DNA from: Cryptomeria japonica
Lineage: Eukaryota > Streptophyta > Pinopsida > Cupressales > Cupressaceae
Direction: 5' to 3'
DNA: 64,000 bases
Assembly (NCBI RefSeq): GCF_030272615.1
Contig: NC_081406.1
Span: 248,487,218-248,551,217 of the forward strand
Part shown: piece by piece, positions 1 to 12,505 of the stretch
Layout of the letters: each line of letters starts with the position of its first letter
Position numbering within the stretch: position 1 is the stretch's first letter
The notes under the pieces: model-generated
The model's input: the letters and a program-made list of their open reading frames with translations, nothing else
The model's database searches: none
Told to the model about the DNA's origin: nothing
Program-made: the position numbers and the translations under genes

Positions 1-925
1 GGGTTATGGGATACTAGATGACCCCTAAGGACAACATATTACCCCTTATGACACCATATGGTGTCATTAGGGGTCATATGATGTTCTAAGGGGTTATGGG
101 ATACCATATGACCCCTTATGACACCATATTGGGTCGTTATGGGTCCTATGGTGTCCTAAGGGGTCATATTGTGTCCTACAACCACTTAGGACACCATATG
201 ACCCCTTACGACACCAAATTGTGTCTTTATGTGTCATATTGTGTCATCTTACCCCTTTAGGACACCATATGACCCCTTAGGACACAATATGATCCTTTAC
301 GACTCTATACAGTGTCGTTATGGGTCATATGACCCCTTATGACACCATATGGTGTCGTTGGGGTTTATATGGTGTCCTAAGGTGTCCTATGACCCCTTAG
401 GACACCATATGACCCCTTAGGACACCATATGACCCCTTACAACACTAAATTGTGTCGTTATGAGTCATATTATGTCCTAAGGGGTCATATTGTATCATAT
501 GACCCCTTTAAGACACCATATGACCCCTTAGGACACAATATGACCCTTTACGACTCTATACAGTGTCTTTATGGGTCATATGACCCTTTATGACATCATA
601 TCATATTATTAGGGGTCATATGGTGTCTTAAGGGGTCATGGGATACCATATGACCCCTAAGAACAATATATGACCCCTTATGACACCATATTGGGTTGTT
701 ATGGGTCCTATGGTCTTCTAAGGGGTCATATTATGTCTTATTACCCCTTAGGACACCATATGACCCCTTACGACACCAAATTATGTTGTTATGGGTCATA
801 TTGTGTCCTAAGGGGTCATATTGTGTCATATGACCCCTTTAAGACACCATATGACCCCTTAGGACACAATATGACCTCTTATGACATCATATTGGTTTGT
901 TATGGGTCCTAAGGGGTCATATGAC
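1..925. repeat. 20-bp minisatellite in both orientations
   Basis: Degenerate tandem units of about 20 bp, core ACCATATGACCCCTTAGGAC. Stretches carrying the reverse complement (GTCCTAAGGGGTCATATGGT) are intermixed with direct units. Larger blocks recur: the stretches starting near 190, 421 and 761 share a long variant string that includes the CCTTACGACACCAAATT-type variant, so there is a weak higher-order organisation. Short open frames here are a by-product of the repeat and not genes. Confidence 0.92.
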
Positions 926-1149
926 CCCTATCCCCTAATCTCTATCTCCTTCTTCATACTTTGTCTCTCTCTCCCTCTCCCCTAATCTCTCTGTCTCCCC
1001 CTCTCCCCTAATATTTCTCTCTCCCCTTTTCCCCTAATCTCTCTCTCCCTCTCCCCTAATCTCTCTCCCCCTCGCCCCTCCCCCTTCTCTCTCCTAATCT
1101 CTCTATCTCCCCCTCTCCCCTAATCTATCTCTCTCTCCTCCTTTCCCCT

Positions 1150-1205
<56 letters not shown>

Positions 1206-1257
1206 CTAATCTTTCTCTCTCTCCCTCTTTCCCATAATCTCTCTCTCTCTCTCTAAC

Positions 1258-1338
<81 letters not shown>

Positions 1339-1425
1339 TCCCCTAATCTCTCTCTCTCTATGTCCCCTGATCTCTATCTCCCCCTACCCCCTCCCCTAAT
1401 CTCTCCCTCTCTCTCTAAAATATGA
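926..1425. repeat. CT-rich microsatellite tract
   Basis: Pyrimidine-only stretch built from (CT)n runs, the longest near 1158-1203 and 1261-1335, interspersed with CCCCTAATCTCT blocks. It directly abuts the inferred left end of the DNA transposon. No coding content. Confidence 0.95.
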
Positions 1426-1431
1426 GTACTG

Positions 1432-1468
1432 AAATAAGATATCTAATATAATCAGATATCTGATTTTT
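1432..1468 (+). repeat. Left terminal inverted repeat
   Basis: Begins AAATAAGATATCTAATATAA and contains the perfect 16-bp palindrome AATCAGATATCTGATT at 1450-1465, followed by a T run. It aligns without gaps to the reverse complement of 25593-25629, with differences mostly of the transition type. Confidence 0.62.
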
Positions 1469-1542
1469 GCCACTGTCATTAATGTGGCAATAGTTAAAAA
1501 AAGTCAACAACGGGAATTATTTTTGGGACCCCAAATTTATGC

Positions 1543-1566
1543 ATTAAAATTAGATATCCGATTTTT
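1543..1566 (+). repeat. Left subterminal palindromic copy
   Basis: Second copy of the terminal motif (AAATTAGATATCCGATTTTT), about 100 bp inside the left end. It matches the reverse complement of the subterminal copy near 25400. A role as a transposase binding site is inference. Confidence 0.5.
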
Positions 1567-1747
1567 GTAAATAAAAAAGAGCCTTGTGGGCCATTTTGTG
1601 GATTCCAATGGCCCAAATTCTTCACATTCTAGGTCTTGTCAACAATCATAGTTTTTGAGACAGGTTGAGACAAATTTGTTCTTTTGAGAGATTCTTAAAG
1701 TCAAATCTTACATTGTCAATCATCTAGGAGCATCTTTGTGGAGGTAA

Positions 1748-2432
1748 ATGGGGAGTAGTAGTAGATGGAAATCTAAACACAAAAGAAAGCTTTCAAATGA
1801 CCAAATTGAAGTGTATAGAGAAAGAGATAGAGAAGGTCATAGGAAGAGAAGACAAGGTATGCTAAATGTTGCTAATGTTACTTCAAGTGAAGAGGAAATT
1901 GAATTTGAAAATGTTGAATAAGTTATTGAAAATGAAAAATGTAGATTTTGAAAGTGAAAATGTTGAACATGTTGAAAATGTTGAAAGTGATAATGAAAAT
2001 GCTCAACATGACGTGAGAATGGAAAGTGAAAATTTGGGAGTTGACAATGAAGGTGTCCATAATTTTGTTGTAAATATGATTTTTTCTGACATTGGAGGTG
2101 AAAATGTAGAAAATTTTGACATAAGAGGTGAACATGTGGAAAATTTTGACATTGGAGGTGAAAATGTCGAAAACTTTGACATTGAAGGTGGAATTTTTCA
2201 ACCAAGTGAACAATATGTAACACCTAATTACTTCAGAAATGAAGACCCTCTCATGGATGAAAGAAAAATTCCAAATCCAAGACCTTCAAGAACCCCAAAA
2301 TGGTTAATTAAAATTAATGAGAACATTATTGCAATTCTTAAAGGCAAGAGGTCAACAAGAACCGTTCGATTGTGGGCTACACAACTTTTCAACCAAAATT
2401 TTATCAATAAGACATTGACTGAGCAATGCCAA
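1748..2432 (+). pseudogene. Transposase-like gene, 5' part (interrupted by Copia-1)
   Basis: From the ATG at 1748 the frame opens with a basic stretch (MGSSSRWKSKHKRK) and runs to a TAA at 1919-1921. The protein then continues in another frame from about 1940, so a small indel lies near there. The middle holds an acidic, Asn/Glu-rich region with three copies of an 11-residue repeat of the type ENVENFDI(G/R)GE, at about 2098-2190. The frame reaches codon CAA at 2430-2432, where Copia-1 begins. The CTA codon at 9133 resumes it in the same phase. The N-terminal part resembles nothing I can name, so its assignment rests on continuity with the 9133-11117 part. No splice signals are needed to explain it. 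Confidence 0.6.
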
Positions 2433-3487
2433 TGTAGGTCCTGGGGACAACTGAGAGGGGGGGGGGGTGAATTAGTTGTCTAATAAATTCAAACCAAAAT
2501 CTTAATAACCAACTTATTGCTTAATACCGGTTAAGACAGTTAATTGTGCCGGTAAACAGTGTTAACAGGAAATGTTGTACCGGTAAGAATTAATGCATGA
2601 AACATAAGCACAAAGTCAACCACAACACATGACACGAATATTTGTACGTGGAAACCCTGTAAGGGGAAAAACCATGGTGGGAAACCTTACCCACAATCAA
2701 ATGATACTACTGCAGATAATAAGTGTACAAGAGGGGTTTGCACATGCAGAAAGACCAACAGCCTAGAGCTCACTGCACAAACACAAATGGGAGTCACACT
2801 AACTACAGATGGATGGTTAAATCCAATGAGACTGTACTGCACAAAATAGCATCTTCATATGCTAGATTTAGTATCGGTGTAATGCTGATATGCTTCTACA
2901 AAAACCTAGCTTCACCTTCAAATGATGTCTTCGTGTATATCTCTGCTTAATCTCACATATACCTTCTTATAATTCTTTTTCGCATTCCACACTTGATCTT
3001 ACAAATAAGATCTTACATTTATACCATAACCTAAGACCAATTTTAGTAGGTTGGCTCTACAAGATATTACAATAAAACATTTTACAAATAATACAATAAC
3101 CAATGCAATAACCGATTGAACATGTTGGTTTAATGCATTTACAACAATTATAAATCATCTCCATAGCATGCCATGCTGATCTAGAAAAGATAAACCTGCC
3201 TGTGTAACCCTAGATAACCTGGACCTATTTGCCAATGAAAGCAAATATGCAAATAAGAATATACCAATAATATTACTTCAAGGAAAAGTGTCCACATGAT
3301 GTCTTCGACATTACCAAGTGTCTTCCATGTCATTGCAAGTACCGGTGAACATTATATCCTACCGGTTAACCATATACCGGTGAATGTTGAACAGTTTACT
3401 AATTACTAGTGAATGTTGTTGGATCTCTAAAGTAGGTGTGTTAGCAGGTGTTGACATCAATGACAAAACCATACCAAAATACCAACA
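2433..3487 (-). repeat. Copia-1 3' LTR
   Basis: 1055 bp, near-identical to 8075-9127. It carries a G run after position 2455, several ACCGGT sites, and the GGAAACCC..GGGGAAAAACC block (2649-2680) that recurs in the LTRs of the other copia families in this window. Confidence 0.93.
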
Positions 3488-3503
3488 ATCTCCCCCTTTG
3501 GCA
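3488..3503 (-). other. Copia-1 polypurine tract
   Basis: On the minus strand the 3' LTR is immediately preceded by CCAAAGGGGGAGAT, a typical plus-strand primer. A second similar tract lies at 3711-3722, inside the element. Confidence 0.8.
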
Positions 3504-3867
3504 TTGATGGCAGCACAAGATGGAAAAACCATCAACGTGCCAAAATAGAAATGCCAAATACAGAAACCAATTCTCCCCCTGGGAGTAATATGTGTTTACC
3601 CAAAGATTTATTTTCACTAACAATCTCTCATACCAATCTCTCTTCAAAAAGATAATCTATTTTTCCATATATCTCTCCCCAAAGTTTTTCCATATATCTC
3701 TCCCCCTTTGACATCAAATGCCAAAGTCACAAAAAGGTCAAGTTTATACAAAATACCAATCAATTCAATATACCAACTACTCCCCCTAAGAAGTAGCTTC
3801 CTCATCAAATACTGGAATAAAAGATTTGTCCATTTAATTCTGCCGGTTGATGACAATCATCAACTAT

Positions 3868-6800
3868 CTAAGTCTCTACCGGTGGAGGTAAGACTCTGAG
3901 CTGATCTCTGAGATACTCAAAAGTTTCCTTAGGCAAAGGTTTTGTAAAAATATCTGCAAGTTGTTCTTTAGTATTCACATAAACCAATTTTATTTCTTTT
4001 TCTTCAACTTTTTCCCTTAGAAAATTCAGTTTGATAGAAACATGTTTTGTTTTAGAATGTAATACTAGATTCTTAGATATATCAATTATTGCAGTGTTAT
4101 CACAATATATAGTAATAGGTTCCTTGCATTTTACCTTTATGTCTTTCAACATTTTCTTAAGCCAAAGTACCCGTGTACAGTTTGTTGCTGTTGTAACATA
4201 TTCTGATTCTGCTGTTGATAAAGATGTACAACTCTATTTCTTACTTAACCAGGAAACTAATCTCTTTCCAAGAAAGAATGCTCCTCCAATGGTACTCTTT
4301 CTATCATCCACATCTCCTGCCCAATTTGCATCTGTGTATGCATATAGATCAAAATTTTCATCTTTAGGATACCATAATCCAAGATTTGTTGTGCCTTGTA
4401 AGTATCGGAAAATCCTTTTTATTATTGATTCATGAATTTCCTTAGGATTACTCTGAAATCTAGAAACTATACATACTGTATTCATAATATCAGGTCTAGT
4501 TTGTGTCAAATACAGTAAACCTCCTATCATAGATTTGTATCTAGTTGGATTAACAGGTGTAGATTCATCCCTTTGAGATAATTTGTCATTTGTAGTCATA
4601 GGTGTGCTTACCGGCTTAGAGTTCTCCATCCCAAATTTCTTGAGTAGTTCTTTCAAGTACTTAGATTGACTCAAAAATATGCCTTTATCAGTCTATAAAA
4701 TCTATAATCCTAAAAATAATTTTATTTCTCCAATCATAGACATTTCAAATTCATGCTGCATTTTAAGAGAAAATTCTTTGCATAATCCATCTTCTCCTCC
4801 AAAGATTATATCATCAACAAATACTTCCATAATCAAAATGTCATCATTAGTTACTTTGTAATATAAATTGCTATCTGCATTTCCTTTAGTAAAACCAATT
4901 TTTAAGAGATACTTATCCAATCTTGCATACCAGGTTCTTGGAGCTTGTTTTAGTCCATACAGAGCTTTTCTTAATCTGCAAACCATATCATTGTTATCTG
5001 TCAAAGAAAATCCATCAGGTTGTTCAATATAAACTTCTTCAAGATCTCCATTCAAAAATGCACATTTAATATCCATTTGATAAACTTTGTAATCCTTGTG
5101 AGCTGCAAAGGCTAAGAATAATCTAACTGCTTCAATTCTGGCTACCGGTGCAAAGGTTTCATTGTAATCAACTCCTTCTTTCTGAGAATATCCCTTACAC
5201 GCTAGTCTTGCTTTATTCCTGACAACCTTACCATCTTCATTGAGTTTGTTTCTAAATACCCATTTGGTTCCAATTACATTTTTATTTTCAGGCCGGGGAA
5301 CTAATGTCCAAGTATTATTTTTCTCAATTTGTCCTAATTCTTCTTCCATAGCTTTAATCCAAAATTTATCTTCACATGCCTCATTGATAGATAATGGTTC
5401 AATTTGAGAAATAAGACATACCTCTTCATTTGCCAATCTTCCTCTTGTCATGACTCCTTTAAATTTGCTTCCAATTATCTGATCTTCAGAATGATTCAGT
5501 CTTACATACCGGGGTGTCTTAGTCTATTGTTGTTCTTCAATTACTGTGGTATCCTCTGATGATACCGGAGTAACTGGGTCATCATTTTGTACTGGTGGAT
5601 TTACTGTTGGTTCATTTATCATAATTTTTGTTACCGGTTCAGAGTCTATATACCTTGAAGTTCCTCTGAATTGTTCATCAATCTTTACATTTGTACTCTC
5701 AACAATTTTTTGTAATCTTTTATTAAAACGTCTATAAGCTTTACTCTTAGATGAATAACCAAGAATTATTCCTTCATCACTTCTAGGATCAAACTTGCCA
5801 ATATACTCATCTCTTCTAATATAACATTTGCTTCCAAAAATTCTAAAATATTTAAGAGTAGGAGTATTACCAAACCATAGTTCATGAGGGGTCTTACCGG
5901 TTTCACCTTTGATGTGAAGTTTGTTGAATGTATAGACAGAGGTTCTTACTGCCTCTCTCTAGTAGACATGTGGTAGATTTGCTTCTGATAACATATTTCT
6001 TACTGCATCCAAAATAGTTCTGTTTTTCCTTTCAACAACTCCATTCTGTTGTGGTGTCCGAGGTGCTGATAACTGTCTTTTGATTCCATTCACTTCACAG
6101 AATGTATTAAAATCTCTAGATGTGAATTCTCCTCCTTGATCAGATCTTAAACATTTAATTTTCTTACCGGTTTCATTTTCAACCATTGCTTTGAATATTT
6201 TGAACTTCCCAAGTGCTTCTGATTTTTCCCTAAGAAAAGTAACCCAACACATTCTAGAATAATCATCAATAATTAGCATGAAATATCTATCACCTTGTAA
6301 GCTTTTAGTTCTAGTTGGACCACATAAATCAGTGTGAATTAAATCAAGCGCATTATTGGATTTTTCTAGAATACTTTTGAAACTAGCTCTAACATGTTTT
6401 CCAAATTGACATTCCTTGCAAATTGTATTATGAGGTTTCGCAATTTTAGGTGGATCTCTAACTGCCTTAGAAGTACTGATTTTTACCATGCAATCAAAAT
6501 TTACATGACATAGTCTTTTATGCCATAGCCAACTTTCATCTATATGAGCAATTAAGCATGCCTTTTCACTGTTATTGAAATGAAAGATATTACCTCTAGT
6601 CTGATTACCGGTTGCAATTTCCAAACTAGTTCTATTCATGATTTTGCATTTTCCATTTTTAAATTGTAACTGAAAACCTTTGTCAACTAATTGACCAATA
6701 CTTAAAAGATTATGTTTTAATCCTTCAACATAGTAAACATTGTCAGTGTTATGCTTACCATCAAGAGATATTGAACCCTTACCTTTGATTGAACAGGCTT

Positions 6801-8017
6801 TGTCATCTCCAAATCTTACTAAACCTCCATTGTATTCTTGAAAGTTCAAGAATTTGCCTTTGTCTCCAGTCATGTGATGTGAGCATCCTGAGTCAATAAT
6901 CCATTCATCCTTTGATTCAACTTTTGCTGCTAGGGCTTGTTCTACCGGTGAACCAATAGGTACCGATTGATCTTCTGTTATAGCAACAAAGACCCATCCG
7001 TTGTCTGCTGGATCCTCATCAGAATCATCAGTCACACCTTCATCAGCAATGTAAAAGGATTTATCTTTGTTTTTCTTAAATCTGTATCTTTGATATTCAG
7101 GATTAGGTTTGTATGTTCTTCTAGCTTCTTCTCTTAGTCTACCATGTCTATCAGGGCATCTTGAAGCCATATGACCAATCTTATTGCAATTGAAACATTT
7201 AAAGGGTGCTTTACCTTCATACTTACTTCCAATTAGACCTTTTGGCATTTTTCTTGCAAATAGTGCTTCAAGTTCTTCAAGCTCTTCATTCTCCTTTCTA
7301 GTTTCTTCAAGTTCTCTTGCATAAAAGGCTCTCCAGTCTGATCTGTCAAAAGATGGAGTAGATGATGTTGATGCTTTGAAGGCCAAATTAGTTTTTATAG
7401 TAACGGGACCAAATTCCTCTATTTCAAAAGCTAAAAGTTTTCCAATTAATGTATCCCTAGTTACTGATGTATTAGGCATTGTTCTCAACTCATTGATAGC
7501 AATAACCTTCATTTTATTTGTCGGTGGCAAACCTCTTAAGATTTTTGAAACAATCTCATCTTCACTCAAGGTTCCTCCACAACATTTTGATACCTAAAAC
7601 AATTTCATTTACTCTTTCCATAAAAGCAGAAATTCTTTCATCTTCTTCCATTTTCAGATGTTCATACCTGACTCAGAAGCTTTCAAGTTTTGCAATTTTG
7701 ACTATGGAATCACCTTCATTCAGTGTTTCCAAATGATCCCAAATAGCTTTTGCAGTAGATCTATCTGATAATCCCATGATTTGTTGATCTGATAATGCAC
7801 TCAAAAGTCCTTCTCTTGCTTTGCAATCATTTTCTTCATCTTTACCTAGAGTAATAGGAGTAGGCTGACCAGCTACAGTAGCAGTATAACCATTCTTAGT
7901 AACTTCCCAGATGTCTTTACCAATGCAATTTAGATGTGTCTCCATTCTGATTTTCCATATTCCATAGTTGGTTCCATCAAGTTTAGGACTATCCTTCCTG
8001 AAATAATTAGTAGACAT
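3868..8017 (-). pseudogene. Copia-1 gag-pol polyprotein (lightly damaged)
   Basis: Starts at the ATG at 8017 (MSTNYFRKDSPKLDGTNYGIW) and ends at 3868 after the typical LADIFTKPLP tail. In order it holds: gag with an intact CCHC zinc knuckle (CFNCNKIGHMASRC, about 7150-7195), aspartic protease (IIDSGCSHHMTG, about 6880), integrase with an HHCC region and catalytic D-D-E motifs (HTDLCGP, SDQGGEF, NGVVERKNR), reverse transcriptase with FVDD (about 4800-4830), and RNase H (DANWAG, then CDNTAIIDISKN). Damage is slight: a frameshift in gag near 7670 and in-frame TAG stops, for example in SKK*SCT (about 4233), two just before TDKG (about 4690), and after HVY (about 5960). Most sit where relatives have Gln, so CAG-to-TAG is the simplest explanation. 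The element could be close to functional. Confidence 0.93.
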
Positions 8018-8060
8018 TGGATCTCCTCAAGTTGTTAAACTTCTGTAAAAGAGGACCAAA

Positions 8061-8074
8061 GCTCTGATACCAAT
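8061..8074 (-). other. Copia-1 primer-binding site
   Basis: On the minus strand TGGTATCAGAGC directly follows the 5' LTR. It is complementary to the 3' end of plant initiator tRNA-Met, the usual copia primer. Confidence 0.9.
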
Positions 8075-9127
8075 TGTAGGTCCCGGGGACAATTGAGGGG
8101 GGGGGGGTGAATCAATTGTCTAATAAATTCAAACCAAAATCTTAATAACCAACTTATTGCTTAATTCCGATTAAGACAGTTAATTGTGCTGGTAAACAGT
8201 GTTAACAGGAAATGTTGTACCGGTAAGAATTAATGCATGAAACATAAGCACAAAGTCAACCACAACACATGACATGAATATTTGTAAGTGGAAACCCTGT
8301 AAGGGGAAAAACCACAGTGGGAAACCTTACCCACAATCAGATGATACTACTGTAGATAGTAAGTGTACAAGAGGAGTCTGCACATGCAGAAAGGCCAACA
8401 GCCTAGAGCTCAATGCTCAAACACAAATGGGAGTCACAATGACTACAAATGGATGGTTAAATCCAATGAGACTGTACTGCACAAAATAGCATCTTCATAT
8501 GCTGGATTCAGTACCGGTGTAATGCTGATATGCTTCTACAAAAACCTAGCTTCACCTTCAAATGATGTCTTCGTGTATATCTCTGCTTAATCTCACATAT
8601 ACCTTCTTATAATTCTTTTTCGCATTCCACACTTGATCTTACAAATAAGATCTTACATTTATACCATACCCTAAGACCAATTTTAGTAGGTCGGCTCTAC
8701 AAGATATTACAATAAAACATTTTACAAATAATACAATAGCCGATGCAATAACCGATTGAACCTGTCGGCTTAATGCATTTACAACAATAATAAATCATCT
8801 CCATAGCATGCCATGCTGATCTGGAAAAGATAAACCTGTCGGTGTAACCCTAGATAACCTGGACCTATTTGCCGGTGAAAGCAAATATGCAAATAAGAAT
8901 ATACCAATGATATTACTTCAAGGAAAAGTGTCCACATGATGTCTTCGACATTACCAAGTGTCTTCCATGTCATTACAGGTACCGGTGAACATTATATCCT
9001 ACCGGTTAACCATATACCAGTGATTGTTGAACAGTTTACTGATTGTCGATGAATGTTGCTAGATCTCCAAAGTAGGTGGGTTAGCAGGTGTTGACATTAA
9101 TGACAAAACCATACCAAAATACCAACA
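8075..9127 (-). repeat. Copia-1 5' LTR
   Basis: 1053 bp, bounded by TGTAGG and CCAACA on the plus strand. It differs from the 3' LTR by scattered substitutions, many within CCGGT sites (for example TACCGGT against TTCCGAT). Confidence 0.93.
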
Positions 9128-9132
9128 ACCAA

Positions 9133-11117
9133 CTATTTGTTCAATTAATAAAGATCATAAAGATGAGACCATTGCTAAACAAATTGAAGATTCATATGAA
9201 CAAGAAGATGGAGAGAAATTCTATTATTGCCAAAAATCTATTTGATGCTCTCAATACTATTGAAAAAAATACCAAGGAAAGAGATAAGAGAGTCGCTCGA
9301 AGAGTTATTAGAACCTCCTTAGTAAGCCATCAATTGAGGAAGGCTCATCAAATGAGACAAACTTGTGTTAATTTGAACATAAACTGTAAAACTTTGGATA
9401 GAGCACTTACACGAAGACAAAGACTTGGCAATCCACTTAAACATGATACATGGGATTTTGGTAGGAGGCTTCCATGTGTTGATAGAAAATTGTCTGACAA
9501 TGTGAAGGAGGAGATTCAACAATTTTGGCACTCTAATTCTAGAGTATCACCCAATGTAAAGGATGTTTTCAAATTAAGAATCGGCAATCGAGACCACACA
9601 CCACATCCCAAACATTTCTTGGAATCAAGCCAAAAAATGTTGTACAAATTTTTTTGTGAAGTACATCCAACTTTGCAAATATCACAAAGGGCCTTTGAAT
9701 ATTTGAAGCCATTTTATTGTGTACCTCTTAAGATTCGAATACTTGTTGTTGCAAGTACCATGTGGAGTTTTCAATGTAACAAGAACTTTTATGCCATATT
9801 CGTTCTATAGTGCATACTAATGAGATGTTGCAGGAGTGTGGTGCAATGTTATTTCCAAGATCATCTGGAGACTTTCAAGATCTATTTTTATGCCTTAGAG
9901 ATGATGACTGCTATTTCTATAGAAATGATTGTTTGAGTGAGAAGTTCTCATAATGTGGTGAGTTGTCAAAGTTTGTTTCATGTTTTCATGAGGGCAGCCA
10001 ACACGAGTTTGGAAAGAATTATGTTGAGAAAAAAAGATATGAGACAATGAAATATACTTTGAAGACTGGAGGTGAAGGTTCTGGATGCGAATTAGTCTCA
10101 AGAGAAGGTTCTTGCATGAGAAATATATTTCAATTGATCGACATATCATATGGTTAGATAACTGTATGGGTCAATTCAAGAATGCCCATATATTTTATTG
10201 GTTGAGTAAAATGCATGTAGAGAGGCGTATACCTCATATTTGGTGTTTTTTTAAGGCAGGGCATGGGAAGGGGGAGCATGATGGAGCAGGTGCATGTTTG
10301 AAGAGAGCTCTAGTTACGGATCAATTGAGAATTTCAAGTGCAAATTTATTTGATGCACGTTCCATTGTTGATTGGTGTAGTTAAACATTGCCACATGGAG
10401 GTACTCTTGATTCAGCAGTGACCAGATTATTTTGGTTGGTTGAGGAGGGCACAATGGGATACAGATTGTATTGTCAAACAATTAAAGATTCTTCAAAGAT
10501 GCATTCAATTCTCAACTCAAATGCAAGTACATGGCCCCATCTGGACATGAGCATTGGCTTGTTTTTGTCAGAGTTGTGTTCGGTGTGATTGGGATCAATG
10601 CAAGTCAAGTGAGTGGGTTGATATGTGGGTTCCACAATATCTAACTTCTTTATCTCAAATAATATCCCTTTGAAATGATGACATGGAAAGTTCATTTAAG
10701 TATGACCGTCTATCAAATCTTTTACAACCAAGACATGTTTTTGTAGTTGTTGCATTGCAAAGGAATGAAGAGAGATCAAAATATTGGTTGGCATGATGTG
10801 TACAGGGAAAACAAAAGCTAACACAACCAGTGATAGATGATGATGGGTTCACATATCCTACAGGTTTAGTTATTATTGTGGGAAATTGGTTGCAAACATT
10901 CATGATTAGAAATAATGGCATACTTGCATTTTAAGACTATGTGAGACACAAAACCATTCTCATGTATTCCCATCTTATTATAGCTACAAATGTCAAGTTG
11001 TTGAAGCATCAAACAAAACCAAAGACCAAAGACCTGTGAACAGTGACTCCTGTTGATCATGAAGCAATACTGGATACTCTTAAGCAAAGAGATGACCTTT
11101 CAGGCATACTTGAGTAA
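9133..11117 (+). pseudogene. Transposase-like gene, 3' part (putative DDE catalytic region)
   Basis: Resumes in phase with the part ending at 2432. It includes LKPFYCVPLKIR, then a frameshift into a Cys-rich NTCCCKYHVEF block (about 9735-9770). Next come stretches split by stops, then DNCMGQFKNAHIFYWLSK (10159-10212) and GHGKGEHDGAGACLKRAL (10259-10312). Further on are CDWDQCKSSEW (about 10578-10610) and an ending that stops at 11115-11117. DN.xGQFKN followed by GHGKG..DGxGAxxKR is a pattern I know from transposase-like proteins of animals and plants and is consistent with an RNase H-fold catalytic core. The family name is uncertain. Several stops and at least two frameshifts make this copy inactive. 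Confidence 0.65.
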
Positions 11118-12505
11118 TAGGTCTTTAATGGTGCCTTGTTTTTTTAATCATTATTTCATTTCAAACAATGATCATAAAACCTTAATGTTCAAGTTTTTTA
11201 CATAAATATTAAGGATGTGTTCAAAATGTAGGTCTATTGATGAACTTTTTTTTGGGCAACACAGTTTTGCATGCACATAGCAATTACATTCGATATAATT
11301 CGAAGGGACGTATTTTTGCAACACGGCTTATTATCATGCATTTGATGCGCTTTACAATTTTTGTTATTAGACAATACTATTTGACATTTTTTGATGATAT
11401 AATTATCACAAAACCTTTATGCTCATGCAGGTCTTTTTGATGATATACAATACTATCGCATTATGATTTTTGCGTCAACATAGTGGTTTCTCTTTATATA
11501 ATTCTAAGGGATGTATTTTTATGGTATATAATCCCACCTTTTCATTTATTATCATGCATTTTAGTTGAAGTGATTATCATAAATCCTTTTTGTTCATGCA
11601 TGCATTTTATGTAGACTAACAATTCTTAAAAATACAAGTTCATGCTAGATCATTCGTCGTTGACTAGTTTACTCTTGGTGATGGTACATATTCCTTGGGG
11701 TTATCAATATTTAGCTACTTTTTAAGTTTTCTTTTCAAGAGCTGCAAAAATTTACAGCCAAACACAACAACATATGCTCTATGTGCATTAATGAGATTAA
11801 ATTTTGTGTGTAAACACTAAGTCCCTCACTTTGTCAATATGATTAAATTTTGTAAGCTTTCACACACTATGTGAAGTGAATGTAATTTTATTTAGAAATG
11901 ACAATATCTACCATCGTTTTCAACCATGCAAAGAAATGCAATGAGAAGGGCTTTAATCAACATGTGTCTGTCTTCAAAGTTATGCTTGTATACTTTGCAG
12001 AGAAACTGGTAAGTTTCGTAATTATACAATCTTGTACGTCTTAAACATGTTTCAAATGATCTATTTATAATTTGACAAAATAATTTGTATTAAGTGTTAT
12101 AATTTGTTTCTTGTAGCACATTCATTCTGCATAAAAAGGTTGCTTATTTTGGTCTTCATTTATATGCAGGCTTTGCTCTACATAAGCTTTTCTCTTAGGA
12201 CATGAGGATGTCTGATGCAAATGAAGTGGTATGTTATATTTGTATGTGGATGTGAATTTATGTAAATTTGTTATGATGATATACAATGTCCATGAGAAAA
12301 TTGGTTTAGTTATATTGATGATATATAATGTATCTGTACATGAGTACATTTGTGTAGTTGTATTAATAATGATGAGAAATCATGTTTTCATATTTGTTCA
12401 TGGATGCCACATGCATGTGCAATGGTAATTATATGTATACAATACATGGAAATATTTATGATCATTATGTGTCTATAGTTTAATACTTGTTTATCTATAT
12501 TTTTT
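11118..12505. other. AT-rich non-coding part of the DNA transposon
   Basis: No credible frame. It contains an imperfect duplication: about 11271-11430 and about 11478-11606 share ATAATTC(G/T)AAGGGA(C/T)GTATTTTT, TTATTATCATGCATTT and ATAA..CCTTT..TTCATGCA in the same order. The rest is AT-rich and shows no structure I can name. Confidence 0.55.

Larger units (their letters stand above)
2433..9127 (-). mobile_element. Copia-1: full-length Ty1/copia retrotransposon
   Basis: Two LTRs of about 1.05 kb in direct repeat bracket a minus-strand gag-pol. The LTRs begin TGT and end ACA. A primer-binding site for initiator tRNA-Met sits next to the right (5') LTR and a polypurine tract next to the left (3') LTR. 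Flanks are GCCAA (2428-2432) and ACCAA (9128-9132), a 5-bp target duplication with one mismatch. The domain order protease-integrase-RT-RNase H marks Ty1/copia. Only a handful of premature stops and about one frameshift are visible and the LTRs are very similar, so this is among the younger insertions here. Confidence 0.95.

Noticed and set aside
670-912. 80-codon open frame at the left end
   Set aside because: It lies wholly within the minisatellite and its translation is repeat-derived.
1-925. CRISPR-like appearance of short repeats
   Set aside because: Units are contiguous and degenerate in both orientations, without unique spacers, in a plant nuclear context.
1837-2223. 128-codon minus-strand frame, His/Phe/Gln-rich
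   Set aside because: Antisense shadow of the ENVENFDI repeat in the transposase-like gene.
9895-10149. Minus-strand 84-codon frame
   Set aside because: Overlaps the transposase-like gene on the other strand and has no recognisable features.
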